From contig CAZMYR010000042.1 of assembly GCA_964570585.1 (NCBI GenBank), forward strand, positions 1 through 13,679: a DNA stretch of 13,679 nt, read 5' to 3'. The position numbers and the translations under genes are program-made. The notes beneath the pieces are model-generated. The model made no database searches, was not told the DNA's origin, and saw nothing but the letters and a program-made list of their open reading frames with translations. Positions 1 to 6,401 of this stretch are shown in pieces. The stretch comes from G020354945 sp964570585 (GTDB taxonomy: Bacteria > Omnitrophota > Gorgyraeia > JABMRG01 > JAFGKX01). Each line of letters starts with the position of its first letter. Positions within the stretch are counted from its first letter, which is position 1.

Positions 1-93
1 CTCAAAATACTCAACCTCCTGAGCTTTGATAGCCATTGTTGTAAATATTAACACCGCAAATACCATGAACCCTATAAACCTTTTTTTACCCAT
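1..93 (-). CDS. Exported protein, N-terminal fragment cut by the window edge
   Basis: The minus strand from 93 reads 31 codons with no stop to the window edge, starting MGKKRFIGFMVFAVLIF. A near-perfect Shine-Dalgarno (AAGGAGGG, 101-108) sits 7 nt upstream of the ATG. The N-terminus is a classical signal peptide: basic n-region (KKR), hydrophobic core at residues 6-19, and a probable signal peptidase I site after AIKA (A-x-A), giving a mature start at QEVEYFE. There is no lipobox cysteine, unlike the neighbouring lipoproteins. It follows the second glycosidase by about 290 bp on the same strand, so it may be the next gene of the carbohydrate operon, although a long hairpin repeat lies between. 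Too little is present to assign a function; only export is supported. Confidence 0.75.
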   Translation of the reverse strand, partial: MGKKRFIGFMVFAVLIFTTMAIKAQEVEYFE

Positions 94-140
94 TGCGATT
101 CCCTCCTTTCTGTTTTTTAAAAATTCTACTTTTGTATTTT

Positions 141-385
141 AAAATTTTGCATGCTTGCCGAAGCGACTCCTAACAAAAGCGAAGAGCATTGTGAGCGAGG
201 CATCAGAAATTTTTTGCCAAATGTCTTTTTAGGACTTATGGCGAGTGAGACGACGGAACTGACCGAACGAAGTGAGGGAATTCCGTCAAGCGAACGAACC
301 ATTAAGTCCAAAAAGACGGCAAAAAATTTCAGCCGAGCAAACAATGCTCGAGCTCACGGCAAGCATAGGCAAGTATGCAAAATTT
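141..385. repeat. Long imperfect palindrome, family A copy 1
   Basis: This stretch folds on itself along nearly its whole length. Outer arms pair AAATTTTGCATGCTTGCC (from 142) with the matching complement ending at 385; middle arms pair GAAATTTTTTGCC (about 205-218) with GGCAAAAAATTTC (about 318-330); inner arms pair GACGGAA with TTCCGTC around a short loop. It starts at the stop codon of the glycosidase gene and fills most of the gap before the next gene. About 80-85% of its core also occurs at 3009-3196, so it is a dispersed element and not a simple terminator. No T-run follows it in either direction. Short reading frames inside it are by-products of the palindrome. Confidence 0.85.
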
Positions 386-2414
386 ACTCTTCCCTCCACA
401 ACTCCTTCATTACAAAATATGACTTGCGTAGCTGCCTTAAATAAGGGCTGTTTTTCCCATCGCCTTGTCCGCAGACACCAAACCACTCTTCATAAACCCA
501 GCCGTCAGGAAAAGGCCCAGGCCACTGGGTATGCACATCGTGCAATGAGGGCTCATATGCCTTCCACCATTCATCAACAAATTCAAAAACAACTCCTCCT
601 AAAGCATTGCCTTCGCCATACCCGTCGGCATTGCTCATTATGTCTAACCAGCAATTTTTCAGATATCGGGCCTGTTTTTCTTCTGCCTCCTGGCGGCTGT
701 AAAGGTTAGAATATGCAGGGCATCCATATTCTGTAATAATAACCGGTTTATCCGCTTCGTCTTTTACGCACTTCCATAAATGGCCGAAGCCGCAATCTCC
801 TCTATATGCATTTACACCGAATACATCCACATCCGGACAGTTTTTTGCAAAGATATCCAAAAAAAGCACTTCTCCGTTACAAATAGCAACTGGCCTTTTA
901 TAAGGGTCTAACTCTTTTATATACTTGGCTGCCCTGTTAACAAATTTATAATAACTTTCAGGGTCTTTTTTCGCATTATTGGCAACGCCGTAATTGTTTT
1001 CATTTCCCAAAACCCACATAAGAATGTAAGGTTCATTTTTATATTCTCCGACCATGCCTTTTACGCTTTTTAGCATGTTTTCTTGATGGATTGGATTGCT
1101 ATAATCAGTCCCTTTATACCAGGATGCTCCGGAACCGACGGTATATGCGCCCAGGAAATCTCCCATAAGTGCCATTATCCCGTAATTTTCATAAAGGTCT
1201 TTAAGCAATGGTTTATTGGAGGCGTGGTGATATACTCTTATGGTATTGGCTCCCATCTGCCAGAAAAGATGAAAATCCCCTGTTGGCCCTTCATTTTTAT
1301 CCTGCCGGTTATTTTTGTCTTTATCAATCCAGGAATCGTAAGGTCCGTCTATTTTTTTATTATTATTATAATCTGCCTGCATCCAATCTTCTAAAGTCCC
1401 TTCATCCGGACTTTGTCCAACTTTAGAAGGCGCATAAGCGATACTTTTTATTATATAGGGTACACCATTTACTAAAAGCTGCCAGCTTCTATTGCCGTAT
1501 TGGAGGAGTTTTATATAGCCGGTGCCTGTGCTTTTTATAATTTCATAACCCCTTAAATTTTGCCTTTTAGGCTTAAGGCCTGAAGGTTTAACTTTTATGA
1601 GCTTGCCTGGATTTACTAAGAATATATCGTTTCTTATATTATCGTCGTAGCCGTTTTTTACTATTATACCGGCATTTATTAAGTCCATTCTTAGCTCAGG
1701 ATGAGTCAGGCATATGTATTTTATCCTATCAATAGCCACCTGACCAACATACCAGGGGGTATTCCAATATGTCCGACTTATTGCTTGTGGAAAATGCACT
1801 ACTATAGCATAATATGCCTTAATTGCATGTATTAGAAGGCCCGCTCTTTCAAGGGAAAGGGCTGTATAAAAAAGCCTAACTCCTCTTACTTCAGATGCTG
1901 TGGCCCATTTATAAAAATTTGCCTGATAGTCTTTTGTATTTACAAAATCCCAATGATTTCCTTTAAGTTTCCCCTGCTTTCTAAACTCTTTATACTGGGG
2001 ATCTTTTAATATCGCGCTGGAATTAGGATAAATTCCTTCGCCTACAGCATGAATTAAACCCCCCTGCTTTTTTATTACATATTTGTAATCAGAGGTTCCT
2101 ATGCCTTTAAATTCGCCATAACGGGTATAATTTACAATTTTTTCGGTGCCAGGATTGGCTAAAGGAAAGCTACCCTGCTGAGTTGTAGGTTTTGCGCAAC
2201 CAGCAGTAAAAGCTATAAGCAATAACAATAACAACAATACAGACGTTTTGAATTTTGTTTGGGAAAGTGTCCCAAATCTGTTCGGGAAACTGTACCCTGA
2301 AAAGAGGGTACACTTTCCCGATTGAAAATAGGACACTTTCCCGAACAAATCTGAGACACTTTCCCGAATGATTTTGTAAACGTCTGTATTGTATTTACTC
2401 ATAGTATCTCTCAT
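384..2414 (-). CDS. Clan GH-A (GH2-like) glycoside hydrolase lipoprotein with palindrome-disrupted signal peptide
   Basis: Predicted extracytoplasmic glycosidase of 676 residues. Residues about 58-73 form a hydrophobic stretch ending in the lipobox FTAGC (Cys73). Residues 165-240 are TPR-like. Residues about 310-676 form a (beta/alpha)8 barrel with GANTIRVY (388-395), the acid/base motif VLGNE (Glu472) and the nucleophile motif ITEYG (Glu562), the pattern of GH2 and related clan GH-A enzymes. An insert at 348-375 has two Ca-binding-like loops (DYNNNKKIDG and DKDKNNRQDKNE). The substrate cannot be read from sequence; a GH72-like transferase is the main alternative. Codons 8-61 come from a palindromic element (2234-2392) that separates the start from the hydrophobic core. 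Two starts are possible: ATG at 2414 has the better ribosome binding site (AGGAAG, 4 nt spacing), and ATG at 2402 overlaps the upstream stop as ATGAGTAA. Either implies translational coupling to the upstream TPR lipoprotein gene. Confidence 0.85.
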   Translation of the reverse strand: MRDTMSKYNTDVYKIIRESVSDLFGKVSYFQSGKCTLFSGYSFPNRFGTLSQTKFKTSVLLLLLLLIAFTAGCAKPTTQQGSFPLANPGTEKIVNYTRYGEFKGIGTSDYKYVIKKQGGLIHAVGEGIYPNSSAILKDPQYKEFRKQGKLKGNHWDFVNTKDYQANFYKWATASEVRGVRLFYTALSLERAGLLIHAIKAYYAIVVHFPQAISRTYWNTPWYVGQVAIDRIKYICLTHPELRMDLINAGIIVKNGYDDNIRNDIFLVNPGKLIKVKPSGLKPKRQNLRGYEIIKSTGTGYIKLLQYGNRSWQLLVNGVPYIIKSIAYAPSKVGQSPDEGTLEDWMQADYNNNKKIDGPYDSWIDKDKNNRQDKNEGPTGDFHLFWQMGANTIRVYHHASNKPLLKDLYENYGIMALMGDFLGAYTVGSGASWYKGTDYSNPIHQENMLKSVKGMVGEYKNEPYILMWVLGNENNYGVANNAKKDPESYYKFVNRAAKYIKELDPYKRPVAICNGEVLFLDIFAKNCPDVDVFGVNAYRGDCGFGHLWKCVKDEADKPVIITEYGCPAYSNLYSRQEAEEKQARYLKNCWLDIMSNADGYGEGNALGGVVFEFVDEWWKAYEPSLHDVHTQWPGPFPDGWVYEEWFGVCGQGDGKNSPYLRQLRKSYFVMKELWREE
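2234..2392. repeat. 159-bp palindromic element inside the glycosidase 5' coding end
   Basis: The ends are inverted repeats: ACAATACAGACGTTT at 2234-2248 and its exact complement at 2378-2392. Inside are two forward copies of GGGAAAGTGTCC or a close variant (2261-2272, 2284-2297) and three reversed copies (about 2306-2319, 2331-2342, 2354-2365), so the left and right halves pair over most of their length. The length is 53 codons and the minus-strand frame of the glycosidase stays open through it. Removing it joins T(2393) to TG(2233-2232) as a TTG codon and gives MSKLLLLLLIAFTAGC. Related cores occur at 6313-6393. Confidence 0.85.
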
Positions 2415-2997
2415 TTATCTTCCTAATCTCATCCTTGGCTATCACTGCTGGTTTCCAGTACCAGCCTCTAGGGTCCCAGTATTGAGCAAAGGGATATTCG
2501 TCTATAAGAGTCTGATACGACTCTATTGCCTTTTGCCAATCCTTCTTGTATTTAAAAAATTCTCCTCTGATAAAATAGCAAGTTCCGACATCATTCATTT
2601 GCTGATACATATTTATGCCGGCTCTCTCAGGAAAATCGCTTAAAGCGCTGCCTTGTTTTTTAGCCTTATCAGCATATAATTCAATACATCTTTCAGTAAA
2701 AAGGAGGACCCCTTTTTCGTCTTTATGATTTAAGGCCTCCCACGCCTTTATAGTTAGGGTATCCGATGTGTCATCGCCAAAATCGTATTCTTTTGTCTCT
2801 CTTCTGCCAAGGTCCTTAATCTCCTGAGTAGCTGCCTTTTCTACTGTCGGGCCTACGCCTTCTGAAAAGCCCGGGGCAGTAGAAACCTTATCCTTAAAAT
2901 AGCCTTTATGGAATTCCCTCACATCTCCTGCGGGCTTCCTGGCACAGCCGGAGACGGTGAAAATTGCTACTATAATAGTTGCTATTAACTGTTTCAT
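2395..2997 (-). CDS. TPR-like lipoprotein
   Basis: A 200-residue protein with a lipoprotein signal peptide (MKQLIATIIVAIFTVSGC, lipid on Cys18). The C-terminal half contains at least one TPR-like helix pair at about 139-165 (GTCYFIRGEFFKYKKDWQ followed by KAIESYQTLIDEYP), then an aromatic stretch with GWYWKP and a final DEIRKI helix. TPR modules normally bind other proteins, so a scaffold role beside the glycosidase or transporter is an inference. The middle part of the following glycosidase carries the same arrangement (AI-aY-fP, then a PWY stretch, then DRIKYI), so the two are probably related. Its stop codon overlaps the start of that glycosidase gene, indicating coupled translation. A weak Shine-Dalgarno (TGAGG, about 8 nt before the ATG) lies in the edge of the family A palindrome upstream. 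No enzymatic motif is visible. Confidence 0.8.
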   Translation of the reverse strand: MKQLIATIIVAIFTVSGCARKPAGDVREFHKGYFKDKVSTAPGFSEGVGPTVEKAATQEIKDLGRRETKEYDFGDDTSDTLTIKAWEALNHKDEKGVLLFTERCIELYADKAKKQGSALSDFPERAGINMYQQMNDVGTCYFIRGEFFKYKKDWQKAIESYQTLIDEYPFAQYWDPRGWYWKPAVIAKDEIRKINERYYE

Positions 2998-3008
2998 TTT
3001 TTAACGCC

Positions 3009-3196
3009 TCAGGCGAAGAGCGTTGCGGAGCGAGACATCAGAAATTTTTTGCCAAATGTCCTTTTAGGGCTTACGAGGAGTGAGTGGCGGAACTGACTCG
3101 CTATTTCTCGGCTAAAGAATTCCGCCAAACGAACGAGTCGTAAGTCCAAAAGGACGGCAAAAAATTTCAGTCTCGTTCCGCAATGCTCTGAAGCAC
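3009..3196. repeat. Long imperfect palindrome, family A copy 2
   Basis: It fills the gap between the MalG-like permease stop (3199) and the TPR lipoprotein start (2997). Left arm GCGAAGAGCGTTGCGG (3013-3028) pairs with the complement near 3177-3194; the middle arm GAAATTTTTTGCC (3041-3053) pairs with GGCAAAAAATTTC (about 3156-3168); CTTACGA pairs with TCGTAAG; the inner TGGCGGAA pairs with TTCCGCCA. The core sequence and the order of its arms match the copy at 141-385. The hairpin overlaps the ribosome-binding region of the downstream gene, so it could affect its translation. No U-tract follows the hairpin in the minus-strand transcript, so it is not a standard terminator. Confidence 0.85.
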
Positions 3197-3198
3197 CT

Positions 3199-4062
3199 TC
3201 ATCTCTTGACTGCGCCAGCAGCTATTCCTTTTATAATATATTTTTGCATGAAAAGATAAATTAAGATTATGGGTATTACGGTTATAGTGATACCGGACAT
3301 AAGTAACGGATACTGGGTCATATGCGCTCCTCGAAAAACCATAAGCCCTCTTTGCAAAGGCATCATTGATTTTTCCTGAAGGATAAGCATAGCCAAGATA
3401 TACTCATTCCACACATTCAATGCGTTAAAAATAACAACTACCGCAATCGCAGGCCGGGCGATAGGCAAAGCCATATGCCACCATATGCCTAAGCGGCTGC
3501 AACCGTCCACCTTCGCTGAGTCTTCCAAATCTTTGGGCATCTGGTCAAAAAACGTCTTAAGAAGAAAAATGCTTAATGAAAGCCCTACATTTATCAATGC
3601 CAGCACATATCCGATTCTTGGCAGGATCATGCCCTCAGTTAGATGCATTTTTTTTAACACTACAAATAAGGCCACAAATGAACCTGGTAAGGGAATCATC
3701 ATTGCCGCTAAAAATATATAAAAGAAAAAGTTCTTGCCCGGAAATTGCAATCTGGAAAACGCATAGGCAGCCAAAGAAGCGATTAAAACTATGCCTATAA
3801 CTACGACTGTGGTATAAAAGACGCTATTTAAAAAGTAAACTCCGAAATTGGCTTTTGTCCATGCAATATAAAAATTTTCCCAGTGGGGATGGCGCGGGAA
3901 AAGACTTAAATCGCTAAAGACCGTCTGCTGTGTCTTTAAAGCCGTGCCGAGCATCCACAACAAAGGAAAAATGCACGCTGCGGAAACAGCGATAAGAAAG
4001 CCATGCATTAAAAAACGGCAAGCGTATCTTTTAACAGTATATATACCGAATGTCTTTTTCAT
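3199..4062 (-). CDS. ABC sugar transporter permease, MalG/CUT1-like
   Basis: Second inner-membrane permease of a carbohydrate ABC importer (287 residues from the chosen start). It has about six hydrophobic segments; the first follows a short basic N-terminus. The cytoplasmic EAA loop that docks onto the ATPase is clear at about 180-204: EDSAKVDGCSRLGIWWHMAL then P, matching EAA---DG---------LP of the MalFG family. The ATG at 4062 is preferred because it shares one base with the stop of the MalF-like gene (TGATG) and has GAGGGG just upstream. A longer version from GTG at 4080 would add six residues (GSEGLM) overlapping the upstream gene and lacks support. It works with the MalF-like permease and the solute-binding lipoprotein. 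The ATPase is absent and is probably a shared MsmK/UgpC-type subunit encoded elsewhere. Confidence 0.93.
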   Translation of the reverse strand: MKKTFGIYTVKRYACRFLMHGFLIAVSAACIFPLLWMLGTALKTQQTVFSDLSLFPRHPHWENFYIAWTKANFGVYFLNSVFYTTVVVIGIVLIASLAAYAFSRLQFPGKNFFFYIFLAAMMIPLPGSFVALFVVLKKMHLTEGMILPRIGYVLALINVGLSLSIFLLKTFFDQMPKDLEDSAKVDGCSRLGIWWHMALPIARPAIAVVVIFNALNVWNEYILAMLILQEKSMMPLQRGLMVFRGAHMTQYPLLMSGITITVIPIILIYLFMQKYIIKGIAAGAVKR

Positions 4063-4976
4063 CAACCCCTCTGAACCCACCTTGAAATCCTCAACTGGCT
4101 AAATGACAACGCCAATAATATCAAACCGAATATTAGCGACTGTGCGCATGCAAACCCAAAATGGCCATCTTTCATAGAAGTTAAGATTCGCGTTACCGGA
4201 ACCTCGGTAAAATAGCCGGGCCCACCGTGAGTCATAGCCAGAATCAACACAAATCCCTGCATGCTTCCTAAAATGGTAAGGATAACAACAAGCACTATAA
4301 CCGGTATTAATATAGGAAAAGTTATCCGCCAGAATACCTGCCAGCTATCGGCGCCGTCTACTCTGGCTGCATCATAAAAGTTCCTTGGAATGCTCTGCAA
4401 GCCCGCCAACAATATTATAAACGCCCATCCAAAGCCTTTCCAACAATGCACTATTGCTACACATGTCAAAGGTGCCATTCTTACAAAAGCCATGGAAGCT
4501 TCATCTATAGTAGACCCTAACCAAGTATGTGCAAAATGGCCAAAGCCGATATTTGTAAGCCATTGATTCAAAAGGCCCCAGTTTCCGTCATAAATCCACC
4601 ACCATACCAAGCCTACAACTATTGCAGAAAGAATAGGCGGGATAAAAAATATAACCCGGTATACGTTACCTGCCTTGATTGCCTTATCACAGGCCAAAGC
4701 TAACAAAAGGGCTAATATATTTTGAAATGTGAGCGCCCAAAGAGTAATATATCCGGCCTGACCCATCGACACCCACCACTTTGATGCGTCTCTAAAGATT
4801 ATATTCCTAAAATGGGCAAAACCAACAAAGGCCGCCGGCTTAAATGCAATGCCGTCCCATTGGCTGAGGCTTAATTGAAAAACTTTAAAGAATGGATAGA
4901 TATAGAATAGAGAAAATATTAATACGGCGGGTAGAATAAATAGATAATTTGCTGTTGTATATCTTGTTCTATTCAT
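4062..4976 (-). CDS. ABC sugar transporter permease, MalF/UgpA-like
   Basis: First inner-membrane permease of the carbohydrate importer, 304 residues with about six membrane segments, starting with the usual short cytoplasmic N-terminus and YLFILPAVLIFSLFYIYPFF. The EAA loop is at about 200-222 (NFYDAARVDGADSWQVFWRI followed by TFP), the site of contact with the ATPase. The length fits short UgpA/LacF-type proteins and lacks the extra periplasmic domain of E. coli MalF. The stop overlaps the MalG-like start by one base. Upstream, only 29 nt separate it from the solute-binding protein stop, and these contain a terminator-like hairpin whose T-run ends just before the start. No Shine-Dalgarno is visible before the ATG, which is unusual in this operon. 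Translation may depend on coupling with the upstream gene. Confidence 0.93.
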   Translation of the reverse strand: MNRTRYTTANYLFILPAVLIFSLFYIYPFFKVFQLSLSQWDGIAFKPAAFVGFAHFRNIIFRDASKWWVSMGQAGYITLWALTFQNILALLLALACDKAIKAGNVYRVIFFIPPILSAIVVGLVWWWIYDGNWGLLNQWLTNIGFGHFAHTWLGSTIDEASMAFVRMAPLTCVAIVHCWKGFGWAFIILLAGLQSIPRNFYDAARVDGADSWQVFWRITFPILIPVIVLVVILTILGSMQGFVLILAMTHGGPGYFTEVPVTRILTSMKDGHFGFACAQSLIFGLILLALSFSQLRISRWVQRG

Positions 4977-4981
4977 CAGTT

Positions 4982-5002
4982 AAAAAATCGTGCCTAGCAC
5001 GA
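4982..5002 (-). terminator. Intrinsic terminator or attenuator between binding-protein and permease genes
   Basis: On the minus strand TCGTGC (5002-4997) and GCACGA (4993-4988) form a perfect 6-bp stem with a 3-nt loop, directly followed by six T residues (4987-4982). It begins 3 nt after the binding-protein stop codon. This is the usual place for partial termination in binding-protein-dependent importers, where more binding protein than permease is needed. The stem is short, so readthrough is likely. Confidence 0.7.
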
Positions 5003-5005
5003 CTT

Positions 5006-6298
5006 TTATTCCTTCATTACCCTTTCTTTAACCTTGGAAACCTCATCGGCTATCTGTTCCGGGGTTTTTACTCCTATTATTATAGCCTGTATTCCTTTGG
5101 TGAATGCCTCCAGCACCCTGGGGCTTTCCTGGACAGACAATATATTAGGGTGGGTAACATAATCCATATCATCAGCGAACTGCGCTAAGATCCCCGGTAT
5201 ATTCGCAAGGCTCTCTTTGTTAGAAGGAAGGTTCAGGGTCTTTTTTGATAAGAATATTTGTTGTTCTTTTTCGGTAAGCCATCTTAAGAAATTGATTGTC
5301 TCTTGCTTATTCTTAGAACGGCCATTAACCAAGAAAGAAGAGCCCGCGCCTCCCCAGATGGCCATAGGATATCGGTTGTTAACGGCCGGCGGCAGCATAG
5401 CACCGTATTCAAGGTCGGGGTTCATGTTTTTGTAAACATTTACGCACCAGGAACCATTAAAAGCGAAAGCGCATCTTCCATTGACAAAAAGTTGCTCTGC
5501 TGTCTTGTTTCCCATTATAACAATTCCGCTGAGTAAAAGCTTTTTTCTTGCCAGCTCATTGAATAATTTAAACACCGCAATCCAATCAGGGTCATTATAT
5601 GGCACCTTACCCTTAATAGTATCTATTACTTTTTTCTCACCCATTATATTAAAGGCGTAGTTATGGGCAAAGCAGTCGAGCATCCAGGTTTCTCCCCAAC
5701 CTCCGACTAAACCTTTAATGCCTGCCTGTTTTAATTTTTCCAGGGCGGCAATAAAATCCGGCCATGTTGTCGGCGGAAATCTCGGATCTAAGCCCGCCTG
5801 TTGAAAAAGGCGTTTATTATAAAGCATCTGTATATTCATAACATCTATAGGCGCACCGTATATGCCCGGTTTTACGCCGTATTTATTACCTGCTAGAAAT
5901 TCATTTACCTCCAGCGCCTTCTTAAAAAATACATTCTTCCATGCCCCGTTATTATATTCCATATCAACGGTTAAATCCGCTATATGGCCTGCTTGAATAA
6001 AAGCCGCGAATATCCTTTTCTCACCTAAGATTCCATAAATATCCGGCAGCGCCTTGGCCTGTCCCGCAGCCATTATCTTTTGAGAATATGCATCTGACGG
6101 AGCATATAATTCGCATTTTATTTTAATGCCTGTAATCTGCTCATATTTTTTAGCAAGTTCATCAAGCGCCTCTTCCCTGTCAGTAAGCCAGTGCCACAGG
6201 ACTATTTTTTTCTGTGGTTTTGTGACTTCAGATGCTTTTGCGCAACCGGAGAGAAATGCGAGCCCAATTACTGCGAATACTAATAGATATCTCCTCAT
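5006..6298 (-). CDS. ABC sugar transporter solute-binding lipoprotein, family 1
   Basis: A 430-residue extracellular solute-binding protein (MalE/UgpB cluster, SBP family 1). The signal peptide MRRYLLVFAVIGLAFLSGC has a clear lipobox with lipid on Cys19. The mature part begins with a first beta strand typical of the family (KIVLWHWLTDREEALDELAK), and later shows the hinge and ligand-pocket style features MLYNKRLFQQAGLD and PPTTWPDFIAALEKLKQAG, FVNGRCAFAFNGSW, and AMLPPA with WGGAG; these are characteristic of oligosaccharide binders. The start is supported by AGAGGA about 7 nt upstream. It binds the imported sugar and delivers it to the two permeases encoded next. A 36-nt-arm hairpin precedes its ribosome binding site and a terminator-like hairpin follows its stop, so its mRNA segment is bracketed by structures. 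The exact ligand cannot be inferred. Confidence 0.93.
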   Translation of the reverse strand: MRRYLLVFAVIGLAFLSGCAKASEVTKPQKKIVLWHWLTDREEALDELAKKYEQITGIKIKCELYAPSDAYSQKIMAAGQAKALPDIYGILGEKRIFAAFIQAGHIADLTVDMEYNNGAWKNVFFKKALEVNEFLAGNKYGVKPGIYGAPIDVMNIQMLYNKRLFQQAGLDPRFPPTTWPDFIAALEKLKQAGIKGLVGGWGETWMLDCFAHNYAFNIMGEKKVIDTIKGKVPYNDPDWIAVFKLFNELARKKLLLSGIVIMGNKTAEQLFVNGRCAFAFNGSWCVNVYKNMNPDLEYGAMLPPAVNNRYPMAIWGGAGSSFLVNGRSKNKQETINFLRWLTEKEQQIFLSKKTLNLPSNKESLANIPGILAQFADDMDYVTHPNILSVQESPRVLEAFTKGIQAIIIGVKTPEQIADEVSKVKERVMKE

Positions 6299-6312
6299 TG
6301 CTATTCCTCTGT

Positions 6313-6393
6313 AGAGACGTTTCCAGTTTCAAAGGGGAAAGTGTCCCCAGGACTTTAGGGGACATTTTCCCCTTTGAAACTGGAAACGTCTCT
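6313..6393. repeat. Near-perfect 36-bp-arm palindrome
   Basis: Arms 6313-6348 and 6358-6393 are complementary at 35 of 36 positions with a 9-nt loop. The arms contain AGAGACGTTTCCAGTTTC then GGGGAAAGTGTCCCC. It starts 8 nt after the stop of the glycosidase at 6402 and ends 2-3 nt before the binding-protein Shine-Dalgarno. There is no U-tract, so a classical terminator is unlikely. It could block 3' decay or act as an mRNA processing site. The core is shared with the element at 2234-2392. It resembles REP-type repeats moved by RAYT transposases (recalled, not searched). Confidence 0.92.
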
Positions 6394-6401
6394 TTCTTAC
6401 G

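Noticed and set aside
151..709. Plus-strand reading frames over the glycosidase gene end
   Set aside because: They lie in the palindromic repeat and opposite a strongly supported glycosidase; they have no ribosome site or recognisable domain.
1288..1373. Dockerin domain in the glycosidase
   Set aside because: The two acidic loops lack the dockerin helices and spacing and are internal to the barrel; an EF-hand-like insert fits better.
2261..2366. CRISPR array from repeated GGGAAAGTGTCC units
   Set aside because: The copies are short, in opposite orientations and without regular spacers; they form an inverted repeat.
4063..4080. GTG start adding six residues to the MalG-like permease
   Set aside because: The extension overlaps the upstream gene, while ATG at 4062 has GAGGGG upstream and a TGATG stop-start overlap.
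6313..6393. Intrinsic terminator
   Set aside because: No U-tract follows the hairpin on either strand and the next gene starts immediately.
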